The notes: a model not told the origin generated them from the sequence alone. 64,000 nucleotides of DNA from Amycolatopsis acidicola (GCF_007713735.2 NZ_VMNW02000004.1:124001-188000), one strand, 5' to 3'; numbered from the stretch's first letter, positions 42,899-52,191 are shown. Program-made: numbers and translations.

Positions 42899-42912
42899 GG
42901 TATAGAAATACC
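42899..42912. promoter_or_regulatory. Inverted repeat in the fasR-map divergent region
   Basis: GGTAT-AGAA-ATACC is a 5-bp inverted repeat in the 89-bp gap between fasR and map. TATAGA inside it could be the -10 of map, so a bound protein would block that promoter. Confidence 0.4.
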
Positions 42913-42936
42913 GGTACGGAGGACGCGAGGATAATC

Positions 42937-43716
42937 GTGATCGAACTGAAGACGCCCGCGGAGATCGAACGCATGCACGTCACCGGGCGGTTCGTCGCCG
43001 AGGTGCTGACCGAGGTCGGCAGGATCGCGGACGTGGGCGTCAACCTCCTGGACCTGGAGCACCACGTGCGCGGCATGATCAAACGGCGCGGCGCCGAGTC
43101 GTGCTACTGGGACTACGCGCCGTCATTCGGCGAAGGTCCGTTCCGCAACGTGATCTGCTTGTCCGTCAACGATGCCGTCCTGCACGGGCTGCCGCACGAC
43201 TACGTGCTGCGCGACGGGGATGTGCTGACCGCGGATATCGCGGTGAGCATCGATGGCTGGGTGGCGGACTCGGCGCGCACGGTGATCGTCGGCAACGCGG
43301 CGGAGGAGGATTTGCGGATCATTCGTGCCACGGAGGAGGCGTTGGAGGCGGGGATCGCGGCGGCTCGCCCGGGGAACCGGCTGGGGGACATCTCGGCGGC
43401 GATCGGTGCGGTGGCCAGTGATTACGGTTATCCGGTCAACACGGAGTTCGGCGGGCATGGCCTCGGTCGCACGATGCACGAGGATCCGCATGTTTCCAAC
43501 AAGGGCCAGGCGGGCCGGGGTATGAAGCTGCGCCCGGGCTTGACCCTCGCGCTGGAGCCCTGGCTGGCGCGCACGACCGACAAGATCGTCTACGACCCTG
43601 ACGGCTGGACCATCCGCTCCGCCGATGGCTCGCGCACCGCCCACTCCGAACACACGATCGCCATCACCCCCGACGCCCCCGAGGTCCTAACCCGCCGCCC
43701 CGCCGAAGCCGCCTAA
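42937..43716 (+). CDS. map: Methionine aminopeptidase, type I
   Basis: A 259-residue metalloprotease that removes the initiator Met. Metal ligands are visible: Asp pair in LTADIAVSIDGWVADSA, His in GGHGLGRTMH, Glu in LALEPW and Glu in HSEHT. The GTG at 42937 follows GCGAGG. It lacks an N-terminal zinc-finger linker, as in the shorter of the two actinobacterial forms. A 21-bp-period repeat array begins 23 bp after its stop. Confidence 0.95.
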   Translation: MIELKTPAEIERMHVTGRFVAEVLTEVGRIADVGVNLLDLEHHVRGMIKRRGAESCYWDYAPSFGEGPFRNVICLSVNDAVLHGLPHDYVLRDGDVLTADIAVSIDGWVADSARTVIVGNAAEEDLRIIRATEEALEAGIAAARPGNRLGDISAAIGAVASDYGYPVNTEFGGHGLGRTMHEDPHVSNKGQAGRGMKLRPGLTLALEPWLARTTDKIVYDPDGWTIRSADGSRTAHSEHTIAITPDAPEVLTRRPAEAA

Positions 43717-43738
43717 CCTCACCGCTCCCACACACCGC

Positions 43739-43860
43739 ACCAACTCGCGCCCGCGGGAGCGGCCAACTCGCGAACGGCCCCACACATCTCGCGCCCGGCA
43801 CCGGCCATCTCGCGCCCGGCACCGGCCAACTCGCGCCCGGCACCGGCCAACTCGGCTTTC
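43739..43860. repeat. Intergenic 21-bp-period repeat array B (6 forward units)
   Basis: Units with core CCAACTCGCGCCCGGCACCG (some with CATC for CAAC) begin at 43739, 43762, 43783, 43804, 43825 and 43846. The step is 23 bp once and then exactly 21 bp. They share core and period with arrays at 17984 and 60129. It starts 23 bp after the map stop. No reverse-oriented half is visible. The 554-bp gap 43717-44270 has no gene I can support. Confidence 0.88.
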
Positions 43861-43865
43861 CCGGC

Positions 43866-44014
43866 GCTGGTTAGCCCCTACCGGACCAAGCTGGAAGGCG
43901 CGGAGCCAGCGCAGGGCTGGTCGGCCCCTACCGGACAGTGCTGGGAGGTGCGGAGCCAGCGCAGGGCTGGTCGGCCCCTACCGGACTGGCGCTGGGAGGT
44001 GCGGAGCACGCACC
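43866..44014. repeat. Three tandem copies of a 50-bp repeat
   Basis: Copies start at 43866, 43916 and 43966, exactly 50 bp apart. Each contains GGCCCCTACCGGAC and GGAGGTGCGGAGC (first copy slightly diverged: TTAGCCCCTACCGGACC). The third copy ends imperfectly near 44014. It abuts array B and is followed by two hairpins. Open reading frames through it encode only repeats of LRTSQ-like peptides and do not look like real genes. Confidence 0.85.
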
Positions 44015-44023
44015 GCGGGGGGT

Positions 44024-44044
44024 TTGGGGGGCTCGGCCCCCCAA
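44024..44044. terminator. G-run/C-run hairpin
   Basis: TTGGGGGG pairs with CCCCCCAA (8 bp) around CTCGG. It is a strong stem that probably stops transcription coming from map, or is part of a dispersed repeat element. Confidence 0.6.
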
Positions 44045-44095
44045 CAAGACAACGGCCTCGCCCGAGGGAGCGCGAAGCGCGAACAGGGCATATGC

Positions 44096-44138
44096 GAGGC
44101 CGCCCGGCTCTGCGGTTCACGCAGTGCCGGGCGGCCTC
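44096..44138. repeat. Large perfect hairpin upstream of pnuC
   Basis: GAGGCCGCCCGG (44096-44107) pairs perfectly with CCGGGCGGCCTC (44127-44138). The 19-nt loop contains a second stem CTGCG-GTTCA-CGCAG, giving a two-tier hairpin. It could be a terminator without a U-run, a leader structure for pnuC, or part of a REP-like element. Confidence 0.65.
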
Positions 44139-44270
44139 ATCTCCCCGGTCCCCACCGGTAGGTCCACTATGGACCGCGGTGGTGGGCGGACGCCAGTTGT
44201 CTCGCCCGATCGTGTAGTGGGATTACCGACGGTGGGGAATCCGGGGCGGTTTTCGTGGGTTGTCGGCGGT

Positions 44271-44903
44271 GTGGACTTCTTGCTGCAGCACGGGGTGACC
44301 GTTTTCGGACAGTGGATCTCGATCGCGGAACTGGTGGGTCAGGTGTGCGCGCTCGCCGTGGTTTTCCTTGCCCAGCGGCGCACTTTGTGGACTTGGCCGG
44401 TTCAGGTCGGGGCCACGGTGTTGTTGTTCAGTGTTTACGCGTCCGCTCATTTGGGCGGGTTGGCGTCGCGGCAGGTCGCGATTCTGCTGATCTCGGTCTA
44501 TGGCTGGTGGGCGTGGACGAGGCGGAAGGATCCGGTGTACGGCGTGGTGGTGCGCCGTGGCCGGGTTTCGGAGCGGCTGCTGATGGGTGGCGCTTTCGTC
44601 GTGGGCACCGTCGTGATGGCGCTGGTGCTCGACGCGCTGGGCGCGTCGTGGGCGCCTTGGCCGGATGCGGCGATCTTCGTCGGGACGCTGGTCGCGTTCG
44701 CCGCGCAGGGGCTCGGGCTGGTGGAGTTCTGGTTGGTGTGGCTGGTGGTGGACGCGGTGGGGGTGCCGTTGCAGATCGCTTCCGGCTTGTACTTCTCGGC
44801 CGCGATCTACGTGGTGTTCGCCGCGCTGGTGATCCAGGGCTGGTGGAGCTGGAACCGTTCGGCCCGGCAGGTGCGGGGGAAGGTCACGGCAGCATCCAGC
44901 TGA
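44271..44903 (+). CDS. pnuC: Nicotinamide riboside transporter PnuC
   Basis: A 210-residue membrane protein of the PnuC family with about six to seven helices. It takes up nicotinamide riboside (or a related vitamin precursor) by facilitated diffusion. Family features visible are HGVTVFGQWISIAELVGQ at the start, ISVYGWWAWTRRKD, and EFWLVWLVVDAVGVPLQIASGLYFSA near the end. The GTG at 44271 was chosen to match the family N-terminus; a GTG at 44232 is possible. The 3' end overlaps the convergent lactate permease gene by 20 bp. Confidence 0.88.
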   Translation: MDFLLQHGVTVFGQWISIAELVGQVCALAVVFLAQRRTLWTWPVQVGATVLLFSVYASAHLGGLASRQVAILLISVYGWWAWTRRKDPVYGVVVRRGRVSERLLMGGAFVVGTVVMALVLDALGASWAPWPDAAIFVGTLVAFAAQGLGLVEFWLVWLVVDAVGVPLQIASGLYFSAAIYVVFAALVIQGWWSWNRSARQVRGKVTAASS

Positions 44904-46497
44904 GCACCGTGCTCTGGCCGACGACGATCAGGCACATCACCAGCAGCAGCCCCACGCTCCACGGGAGCACCCGGCGCAACAGCGTGCCCTCCTCACCGGG
45001 CAGCATCGCGGCAGCGCACGCGATGGACAGGTTCTGCGGGGAGATCATCTTGCCGAGCACGCCGCCGGAGCTGTTCGCCGAAGCGAGCAGCTCCGCGGAC
45101 AGTCCGGCCTGGTGTGCCGCGGTCACTTGCAGCGCGCCGAACAATGCGTTGGCCGACGTGTCCGAGCCCGAGACCGCGACACCGAACCAGCCGAGCACCG
45201 GGGAGAGGAAGGCGAGTCCGGCGCCAGCGCCCGCGATGAAATAGCCGATCGTCGTGGTCTGCCCGGAGAGGTTCATCACGTAGGCGAGCGCGAGCACGCC
45301 GGTCACCGTGAGGATCGCGAACCGCAGTTCCTTGATCGTCGCGCCGTATTCGGCGACGGAGTCGCGCGCGGTCACCCGCAGCGCGAGCACCGTGAGGATC
45401 CCGGCGATGAGCACGAGTGTGCCGCCGGTGTTGAGGAACGGCAGCGAGAAGGTGTTGCCGGACACCGGTTTTCCGCTCGGCGCGGCCACGTGCAGCCCGG
45501 CCCAGTGGAACTTCCAGGTGACCGAGTCGAGCAGCTTCTTGACCGGGCCGATCTGGCCGATCGAAAAGATGACGATGATCAGCAGGTACGGCAGGTACGC
45601 GCGGAAGACCTCGCCGCGGTCCTCCGGCCGGTCGAGCGTTTCCGTCGCCGTGCCGGTGAGCACGGCGGCCCGCACCTCTTCGCGCGCCGGTTTCCTGGCG
45701 GCGGGCAGCACGACGAGCGCGGCAGCGCCGGCCAGCGCGGCACCGATGTCGGCGAGCTGGGCGGAGACGAAGTTCGAGGCGGCGAACTGCACGGCACCGA
45801 AGGCGATCCCGCACACCAGCGCGGGCACCCAGGTCTCCCGCAGCCCGCGTTTGCCGTCGATGATGATCACCAGCAGCAGTGGCACGAACAGCGCGAGCAG
45901 CGGGGTCTGGCGGCCGACGATGGACGAGACCGTGTCCAGCGGGATGCCGGTGACCTGCGCGAGCGTGACCACCGGCGTGCCCATCGCGCCGAACGCGACC
46001 GGCGCGGTGTTCGCGACCAGCGCCAGCACCGCGGCGCGTACGGGCGTGAACCCGAGCGCCACCAGCATCACCGAGCTGATCGCGACCGGCGCGCCGAAGC
46101 CCGCCAGCGCCTCCATCAGCGCGCCGAAACAGAACGCGATCAGCAGGCCCTGGATGCGCGGATCGTCCGAGACCCGGCCGAACGAGCGGCGCAGCACGTC
46201 GAAATGCCCGGTGCGCACCGTGATCCGGTAGATCCACAGCGCGTTGACGACGATCCACATGATCGGGAAGAGCCCGAACGCCGCGCCCTGCAGGCCGCTG
46301 GAGATCGCCTGCCCCACGGGCATCCCGTAGACCGCGACCGCGATGACGAGCGCCACCAGCAGCCCGATCAGCGCGGCGTGGTGTGCCCGCATCCGGACGA
46401 CGCCGAGCAGCACCAGCACGACGGCGAGCGGGAGCACCGCGACCAGGGCGGAGAGGCCGAGCGAGCCGGCCAGCGGGGCGAGTTCCTGTACGAACAT
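44884..46497 (-). CDS. lldP: L-lactate permease
   Basis: A 537-residue lactate/glycolate permease of the LctP family with about 13 membrane segments. Signatures are EALAGFGAPVAISSVMLVALGF, ANTAPVAFGAMGTPV, and SGSDTSANALFGALQ with ASANSSGGVLGKMISPQNL near the end. It follows lldD on the same strand after 122 bp, with its own promoter candidate (46548-46576). Together the two take up and oxidise lactate. Confidence 0.94.
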   Translation of the reverse strand: MFVQELAPLAGSLGLSALVAVLPLAVVLVLLGVVRMRAHHAALIGLLVALVIAVAVYGMPVGQAISSGLQGAAFGLFPIMWIVVNALWIYRITVRTGHFDVLRRSFGRVSDDPRIQGLLIAFCFGALMEALAGFGAPVAISSVMLVALGFTPVRAAVLALVANTAPVAFGAMGTPVVTLAQVTGIPLDTVSSIVGRQTPLLALFVPLLLVIIIDGKRGLRETWVPALVCGIAFGAVQFAASNFVSAQLADIGAALAGAAALVVLPAARKPAREEVRAAVLTGTATETLDRPEDRGEVFRAYLPYLLIIVIFSIGQIGPVKKLLDSVTWKFHWAGLHVAAPSGKPVSGNTFSLPFLNTGGTLVLIAGILTVLALRVTARDSVAEYGATIKELRFAILTVTGVLALAYVMNLSGQTTTIGYFIAGAGAGLAFLSPVLGWFGVAVSGSDTSANALFGALQVTAAHQAGLSAELLASANSSGGVLGKMISPQNLSIACAAAMLPGEEGTLLRRVLPWSVGLLLVMCLIVVGQSTVLSWMLP

Positions 46498-46547
46498 GCC
46501 GACCTCGTTTCCACCATGCGGAAGTCGTTTTCCGGGCGGTTGGAGAG

Positions 46548-46576
46548 ATCATCAACATCCGCCGGGGCTCCGTCAA
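46548..46576 (-). promoter_or_regulatory. Promoter candidate for lldP
   Basis: On the minus strand TTGACG (46576-46571) and GATGAT (46553-46548) are separated by 17 bp, about 50 bp before the lldP start. Loosely paired words ATCAACCATC and GATGTTGAT around it may form a regulator site. Confidence 0.5.
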
Positions 46577-46619
46577 GGACGGCGTTCCGATGGTTGATAC
46601 GTCGGCGCGGAGAACCCGT

Positions 46620-47831
46620 TCAGCGCAGTGTCGCGTGACTCGGCCGCAACGCGGAAATCGTGCGCACGCCGAGCAGTTGCATGGTGCGGATGATCTCCGT
46701 GCGGAGGATGTCCACGCACCGCTGCACGCCGCGCTCACCGCCCGCCATCAGGCCGTACAGGTAAGCGCGGCCGATGAGGCAGGTGGTGGCACCCTGCGCG
46801 AGCGCCGCGACGATGTCGCCTCCCGAGAGAATGCCGGTGTCGAGCCAGACCTCGGCGGAGCCGTCGACGGCGTCGAGCGTGGGCCGGAGCAGCTCCAGCG
46901 GCGTCGGCGCGCGATCGAGCTGGCGGCCGCCGTGATTGGACAGGATGACCGCGTCGGCACCGTGCTTCACGACGTCGCGGGCATCCTCGGCGTTCTGGAT
47001 CCCTTTCACCACAAGCTTTCCCGGCCAGCTCTCGCGCACCCAGTCGAGATCCCCGTAGCTCAGCGTCGGGTCGAACAGCTTGTTGATCAGCTCCTGGACC
47101 GTGCCGCCCCACGAATCGAGTGAGGCGAAGCTCAGCGGCTCGGTGGTGAGCAGGTTCAGCCACCACGACGGATGCGTTGCCCCGTCGAGGAAAGTGCGCA
47201 GGGTCAGCGTCGGCGGGATGGTCAGCCCGTTGCGCACGTCCCGCATCCGCGCGCCGCCGACCGGGGTGTCCACGGTCAGCAGCAACGTGTCGTAGCCCGA
47301 TTCCCACGCCCGTCGCATCAATTCCTGGCCCGCGGCGTGATCGCGCCACACGTAGAGCTGGAACCATTTCCGGGCGTCGGGCGCGGCCTTGGCCACCGCC
47401 TCGATCGACGTGGTGCCCATGGTCGAAAGGGCGTACGGGATGTTCTCCCGCTGCGCCACGCGGGCCACGGCGAGCTCACCCTCGTGGTGCATCATCCGCG
47501 TGAAACCCGTTGGCGCGAAAGCGAACGGCAGCTCCGCGCGCTTGCCGAGCACCGTCACGCTCGTGTCGACGTCGGCCACCCCGCGCAGGACGTTGGGGTG
47601 GAATTCGACGCTGCGGAACGCCTGCCGAGCCCGGCGCAGGCTGTCCTCCAGCTCCGCCGCGCCATCGGTGTAGTCGAATACGGCCTTCGGCGTGCGCCGG
47701 CGGGCCGCGGCGCGCAGGTCCGGAATCGTGTGCGCGTTGCCGAGTCTGCGTTCGGTCGGGTTCAACCGCACCGGCTTCGGCCGCAGGATCTGCTTCAGCT
47801 CACTCGGTTTCGGGACCCGCCGCTTCGTCAT
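46620..47831 (-). CDS. lldD: FMN-dependent alpha-hydroxyacid (L-lactate) dehydrogenase
   Basis: A 403-residue FMN enzyme oxidising L-lactate to pyruvate with transfer to the respiratory chain. It has the active-site SNHGGRQLDRAPTPLELL (His/Arg), the FMN region PFAFAPTGFTRMMHHEGELA and the substrate Tyr in FDYTDGAAELEDSL. The ATG at 47831 was chosen; a longer N-terminus would add unrelated residues. A related actinobacterial group oxidises premycofactocin (LldD2-like), so lactate as substrate rests on the adjacent permease. Confidence 0.9.
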   Translation of the reverse strand: MTKRRVPKPSELKQILRPKPVRLNPTERRLGNAHTIPDLRAAARRRTPKAVFDYTDGAAELEDSLRRARQAFRSVEFHPNVLRGVADVDTSVTVLGKRAELPFAFAPTGFTRMMHHEGELAVARVAQRENIPYALSTMGTTSIEAVAKAAPDARKWFQLYVWRDHAAGQELMRRAWESGYDTLLLTVDTPVGGARMRDVRNGLTIPPTLTLRTFLDGATHPSWWLNLLTTEPLSFASLDSWGGTVQELINKLFDPTLSYGDLDWVRESWPGKLVVKGIQNAEDARDVVKHGADAVILSNHGGRQLDRAPTPLELLRPTLDAVDGSAEVWLDTGILSGGDIVAALAQGATTCLIGRAYLYGLMAGGERGVQRCVDILRTEIIRTMQLLGVRTISALRPSHATLR

Positions 47832-47895
47832 CGCTTCACCCTGCCTGACGGGACGCCCCGGCGGCAATCACGCCGCCGGGGCACCCGTCGGCAGG

Positions 47896-50703
47896 TCAGG
47901 CGTTGCCGGAGTCCGACAGCTGCGGGCCCGCGGCCGACACGTCGTGGATGCGGTACTTCTTCGTCGCCTCCACGACCTTCGACTGCTCGACCTCGCCGCG
48001 GCGGGCCAGCGCCGTCAGCGTCGCCACCGTGATCGACTCGGCGTCCACCAGGAAGTGCCGCCGCGCGGCCGGGCGCGTGTCGGAGAAACCGAACCCGTCC
48101 GTGCCGAGGGTGACCATGTCGGCGGGCACCCACGGGCGGATCATGTCCGGCACCGCGCGCATCCAGTCCGACACCGCCACGACCGGGCCGGCCTGGCCCT
48201 GCAGCGCCTGCGTGACGTACGGGACGCGCGGGTCGGCCTCGGGGTTGAGCAGGTTCTCCCGGTCGACCTCGACGGCCTCGCGGCGCAGCTCGCCCCACGA
48301 CGTGGCCGACCAGACAGCGGCGCGTACGCCCCACTCCTCGGCCAAGAGCTTCTGCGCCTTCAGCGCGTCCGGCATCGTGACGCCCGAGACGAGGATCTGC
48401 GCCTCCGGGCCACCGCCGCCCGGTGCCTCGGCGTACCGGTACAGGCCCTTGAGCAGCCCGGCCACGTCGACGTTGTCCGGCTCGGCGGGCTGCTGGTACG
48501 GCTCGTTGTAGATCGTGACGTAGTAGAAGATGTTCTCGCCGTTGCCGTCCGGGCCGCCTTCGCCGTACATGCGGCGCAGCCCTTCCTTGACGATGTGCGC
48601 GATCTCGAACGACCACGCCGGGTCGTACGCCACCACGGCCGGGTTCGTCGCCGCCAGCAGCAGCGAATGCCCGTCCGCGTGCTGCAGGCCCTCACCGGTC
48701 AGCGTGGTGCGGCCCGCGGTGGCGCCCAGCACGAACCCGCGCGCCATCTGGTCCGCCGCCGCATACAGGCCGTCGCCGGTGCGCTGGAAACCGAACATCG
48801 AATAGAAGATGTAGATCGGGATCATCGGCTCGCCGTGCGTGGCGTACGACGTGCCCACAGCCGTGAACGACGCCGTGGAACCGGCCTCGTTGATGCCCTC
48901 GTGCAGCAGCTGGCCCTGTTCGGACTCCTTGTACGCCAGCATCAGGTTGGCGTCGACCGAGGTGTAGCTCTGCCCGTGCGGGTTGTAGATCTTGGCCGTC
49001 GGGAACATCGAGTCGAGGCCGAAGGTGCGCGCCTCGTCCGGGATGATCGGCACGATCCGCGCGCCGATCTCCTTGTCCTTGGCGAGCTCCCGGATCAGCC
49101 GGACGAAGGCCATCGTGGTGGCGACCTCCTGCTTGCCCGAGCCCTTCCGGACCGCCTCGTAAACCTTGTCGCCCGGCAGCACCAGCGGCTTGGCCCGGCC
49201 CGCGCGGCGTTCCGGCAGGAACCCGCCCAGCGCGCGCCGCCGGCCGACCATGTACTCGATCTCGGGCGAGCTCTGCCCTGGGTGGTAGTACGGCGGCAGC
49301 TTCGGGTTCTCCTCCAGCTGCGCGTCGCTGATCGGGATGCGCTGCGAATCGCGGAAGAGCTTCAGGTCGTCGAGCGTGAGCTTCTTCATCTGGTGCGTGG
49401 CGTTGCGGCCCTCGAACGCCGGGCCGAGGCCGTAGCCCTTGATGGTGTGGGCGAGGATCACGGTCGGCTGGCCGTGGTGTTCCATCGCCGCCTTGTACGC
49501 CGCGTACACCTTGCGGTAGTCGTGGCCACCGCGCTTGAGGTTCCAGATGTCGGCGTCGGTGAGGTCCTTGACCAGCTCCTTCGTGCGCGGGTCACGGCCG
49601 AAGAAGTGCTCGCGGACGAAGGCGCCGTCGTTGGCCTTGTAGGTCTGGTAGTCGCCGTCCGGGGTGACGTTCATCAGGTTGACGAGCGCGCCGTCGCGGT
49701 CGGCGTGCAGCAGCGCGTCCCACTCGCGGCCCCAGATGACCTTGATCACGTTCCAGCCCGCGCCGCGGAAGTACGCCTCGAGCTCCTGGATGATCTTGCC
49801 GTTGCCGCGGACCGGCCCGTCGAGGCGCTGCAGGTTGCAGTTGATGACGAAGGTCAGGTTGTCGAGACCCTCACCGGCCGCCACGTGGATCAGCCCGCGG
49901 GACTCGGCCTCGTCCATCTCGCCGTCGCCGAGGAACGCCCAGACGTGCTGGTCGTTGGTGTCCTTGATGCCGCGGTCACGCAGGTAGCGGTTGAACCGCG
50001 CCTGGTAGATGGCGTTCATCGGGCCGAGCCCCATCGAGACCGTGGGGTTCTCCCAGAACTCCGGCATCAGCCGCGGGTGCGGATACGACGGCAGGCCGCC
50101 GCCGGCGCCCGCGTGGCTGTATTCCTGGCGGAAGCCGTCGAGCTGCTGCTCGCTCAGCCTGCCCTCGAGGAACGCGCGCGCGTACATACCGGGGGAGGCG
50201 TGGCCCTGGAAGAAGACCTGGTCACCGCCGCCGGAGTGGTCCTTGCCGCGGAAGAAGTGGTTGAAGCCGACTTCGTACAGCGCCGCCGAGGAGGCGTAGG
50301 TGGAGATGTGGCCGCCGACGCCAACGCCCGGCCGCTGCGCGCGGTGCACCATGATCGCCGCGTTCCAGCGGATGTAGGCGCGGTAGCGGCGCTCCAGTTC
50401 CTCGTCGCCGGGGAACCACGGCTCGTTCTCGGTGGGGATGGTGTTCACGAAGTCCGTGGCGGTCAGCGGCGGTACGCCGATGTTGCGCTCACGGGCACGT
50501 TCCAGGATCCGCAACATCAGGTAGCGGGCGCGCTGCTTTCCGCCGCGGGCCAGCGCCTCGTCGAAGGAGTCCAGCCATTCGGCGGTCTCCTCCGGGTCGA
50601 TGTCGGGCAGGTGCGCCGCCAATCCGTCACGGATCACGCGCACCCGCGCCGGCGCCTGCGGGCTGCCGGCACCGCTCGCGGCCTGGTCGTTCTGGGGGGC
50701 CAA
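47896..50703 (-). CDS. aceE: Pyruvate dehydrogenase E1 component, homodimeric type
   Basis: A 935-residue thiamine-diphosphate-dependent E1. The thiamine-binding stretch is [19 protein letters not shown] with [17 protein letters not shown]. It decarboxylates pyruvate and passes the acetyl group to E2, whose gene is not in this window. The start is TTG at 50703, set by GAGGAG upstream. A homologue lies next to DUF3052 and ahpE in mycobacteria as well, so this is conserved gene order. Confidence 0.95.
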   Translation of the reverse strand: MAPQNDQAASGAGSPQAPARVRVIRDGLAAHLPDIDPEETAEWLDSFDEALARGGKQRARYLMLRILERARERNIGVPPLTATDFVNTIPTENEPWFPGDEELERRYRAYIRWNAAIMVHRAQRPGVGVGGHISTYASSAALYEVGFNHFFRGKDHSGGGDQVFFQGHASPGMYARAFLEGRLSEQQLDGFRQEYSHAGAGGGLPSYPHPRLMPEFWENPTVSMGLGPMNAIYQARFNRYLRDRGIKDTNDQHVWAFLGDGEMDEAESRGLIHVAAGEGLDNLTFVINCNLQRLDGPVRGNGKIIQELEAYFRGAGWNVIKVIWGREWDALLHADRDGALVNLMNVTPDGDYQTYKANDGAFVREHFFGRDPRTKELVKDLTDADIWNLKRGGHDYRKVYAAYKAAMEHHGQPTVILAHTIKGYGLGPAFEGRNATHQMKKLTLDDLKLFRDSQRIPISDAQLEENPKLPPYYHPGQSSPEIEYMVGRRRALGGFLPERRAGRAKPLVLPGDKVYEAVRKGSGKQEVATTMAFVRLIRELAKDKEIGARIVPIIPDEARTFGLDSMFPTAKIYNPHGQSYTSVDANLMLAYKESEQGQLLHEGINEAGSTASFTAVGTSYATHGEPMIPIYIFYSMFGFQRTGDGLYAAADQMARGFVLGATAGRTTLTGEGLQHADGHSLLLAATNPAVVAYDPAWSFEIAHIVKEGLRRMYGEGGPDGNGENIFYYVTIYNEPYQQPAEPDNVDVAGLLKGLYRYAEAPGGGGPEAQILVSGVTMPDALKAQKLLAEEWGVRAAVWSATSWGELRREAVEVDRENLLNPEADPRVPYVTQALQGQAGPVVAVSDWMRAVPDMIRPWVPADMVTLGTDGFGFSDTRPAARRHFLVDAESITVATLTALARRGEVEQSKVVEATKKYRIHDVSAAGPQLSDSGNA

Positions 50704-51079
50704 GGGATCTCCTCGCCGGTTGTTTTCGCCTAGCCGGGCACGCGCTCCACGGCACGTGCTCTGCCTGACATCGTCGTCTCTTTCCGGGCCCGCGTCATCG
50801 CTACTCGGCGGTAACGTCTGCCCACCTCACAGGGGGAATCCGCCTCCTGCAGACGCGCACGCGCGCGCGAGGCATCATCCACCTTAAGGCAGCGTCGCCG
50901 TGACCGTGGCGAACCGGGTCGCGGAAGGGGCACGTAGCCTCCTACCCTTGCGAAACGACTTGGCAGAGATCCGGTGTGGACGGTTGCGCCGCGGCCCGCG
51001 GGCGTGTTCGCTAGCCCCATCCGTGTATCCGAGTGACCGGACCCGCCGGTCACCCGTTTTAGTTGGAGGAGTGAAAGCA
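50704..51079. other. 376-bp divergent promoter region between aceE and DUF3052
   Basis: No gene is supportable here. Toward DUF3052 there are TAGCCT and TACCCT -10-like words (about 50955-50968). A hairpin GTGACCGG-ACCCG-CCGGTCAC at 51033-51053 is followed by CCGTTTT, ending before the ribosome site GGAGGA, so it could attenuate. A single degenerate GTGTTCGCT at 51004 in GCGGGCGTGTTCGCTAG resembles one reverse unit of the 21-bp repeat family. Confidence 0.5.
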
Positions 51080-51511
51080 GTGGTCGCCGCTGGAGACGCT
51101 GACAAGGGCAGCGTCGCCGAGAGGCTTGGGATCAAGCCGGACATGGTGGTTCAGGAGATCGGCTGGGACGAGGACGTCGACGACGACCTCCGCGCGGCGA
51201 TCGAGGAACATATCGGCGGCGATCTCCTCGACGAGGACGCCGACGAGGTCATCGACGTCGTGCTGCTGTGGTGGCGGGAGGGCGATGGTGACCTGGTCGA
51301 CGCGATCATGGACGCGCGCGCCCCGCTCGACGAGAGCGGCGTGATCTGGGTGCTGACCCCGAAGACCGGGCAGCCAGGGCACGTCGAGCCGAGCGAGATC
51401 GCCGAGGCCGTGCCCACCGTCGGACTCGCACAGACGTCGAACGCGAGCGTCGGGGCGAACTGGGCGGGTACCAAGCTGGTCTCCCCCAAGTCGACGAAAT
51501 CCAAGCGCTGA
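51080..51511 (+). CDS. DUF3052-family protein
   Basis: A 143-residue acidic protein of the actinobacterial DUF3052 family (homologue next to ahpE in mycobacteria). It has VAERLGIKPDMVVQEIGWDE, a strongly acidic middle (DEDADEVIDVVLLWWREGDGD) and VIWVLTPKTGQPGHVEPSEI. Function unknown. The GTG at 51080 follows GGAGGA by 9 nt; an in-frame GTG at 51071 abuts it. The next gene is ahpE 61 bp downstream, with the same direction. Confidence 0.88.
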   Translation: MVAAGDADKGSVAERLGIKPDMVVQEIGWDEDVDDDLRAAIEEHIGGDLLDEDADEVIDVVLLWWREGDGDLVDAIMDARAPLDESGVIWVLTPKTGQPGHVEPSEIAEAVPTVGLAQTSNASVGANWAGTKLVSPKSTKSKR

Positions 51512-51572
51512 ACGGCCGCACGCTAAGGTTGGCTTGCAGACGTAACGCGCGACGTGGGAGAGGTGCCAAGCT

Positions 51573-52037
51573 ATGGCGGTCGAGGTCGGTTCCCAGGCCC
51601 CTGACTTCACGCTCAACGACTTCAACAAGCAGCAGGTCACGCTGTCGTCCTTCCGGGGCGACAAGCCGGTGCTGCTGGTGTTCTACCCGTTCGCATTCAG
51701 CGGGATCTGCACCGGCGAGCTCTGCCAGCTGCGCGATGAGTTCGCGGAGTACGACGGACAGGGAGTGCAGGTCCTCGGGGTTTCGGTGGACACGCCGTTC
51801 TCCCTCAAGGCGTGGGCCGAGCAGCAGGGGTACCAGTTCCCGCTGCTGTCGGACTTCTGGCCGCACGGTGAGGTCGCGAAGAAGTACGGCGTGTTCAACG
51901 AAGACGCCGGGCTCGCGGTTCGTGGCACCTTCCTGATCGACAAGGACGGCGTGGTCCGCTACGCCGAGGTCAACCAGCCCGGTGAGGCTCGTGACCAGTC
52001 CTCGTGGAAGAAGGCCGTGTCGGAGCTGCCCGCCTGA
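51573..52037 (+). CDS. ahpE: Peroxiredoxin AhpE
   Basis: A 154-residue peroxiredoxin reducing hydroperoxides and peroxynitrite. The peroxidatic Cys is residue 46 in FAFSGICTGELC; a second Cys at 51 follows closely. The mycobacterial 1-Cys AhpE has the same active-site context and uses mycothiol/mycoredoxin. A 13-bp-stem terminator follows 11 bp after the stop. Confidence 0.93.
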   Translation: MAVEVGSQAPDFTLNDFNKQQVTLSSFRGDKPVLLVFYPFAFSGICTGELCQLRDEFAEYDGQGVQVLGVSVDTPFSLKAWAEQQGYQFPLLSDFWPHGEVAKKYGVFNEDAGLAVRGTFLIDKDGVVRYAEVNQPGEARDQSSWKKAVSELPA

Positions 52038-52048
52038 TTTTCTTCCCG

Positions 52049-52078
52049 CCGGTGGTGCCGTCCGCGGCACCACCGGCC
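52049..52078 (+). terminator. Terminator of ahpE, immediately before a tRNA gene
   Basis: A 13-bp stem (52049-52061 with 52066-52078) with a TCCG tetraloop, the same loop as the pntB terminator. It ends 2 bp before the tRNA-Val gene. Confidence 0.85.
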
Positions 52079-52080
52079 CG

Positions 52081-52152
52081 GGGCGCATAGCTCAGCGGAA
52101 GAGCACTTGCCTTACAAGCAAGGGGTCGCAGGTTCGAACCCTGCTGCGCCCA
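52081..52152 (+). tRNA. tRNA-Val (anticodon UAC)
   Basis: A complete cloverleaf: acceptor GGGCGCA / TGCGCCC, D-arm GCTC / GAGC, anticodon stem CTTGC / GCAAG around loop CTTACAA with anticodon TAC at 52113-52115, a 5-nt variable loop, T-arm GCAGG / CCTGC with TTCGAAC, and discriminator A. CCA is not encoded. It lies directly after the ahpE terminator. Confidence 0.97.
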
Positions 52153-52191
52153 CTTATTTCTTTGGCCTGTGCGAACAGGCCGGTAGCCGTG

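Noticed and set aside
43878..44120. An 80-residue minus-strand protein in the 50-bp repeat block
   Set aside because: It consists only of the tandem repeat read through, with Arg/Ser-rich composition and no start signals.
44139..44270. A vitamin or NAD riboswitch upstream of pnuC
   Set aside because: Strong hairpins are present, but I could not match a conserved riboswitch core. A covariance-model search would be decisive.
47692..50733. A 1013-residue forward protein across aceE
   Set aside because: It is antisense to aceE and made of Arg/Val/His/Asp shadow sequence without recognisable domains.
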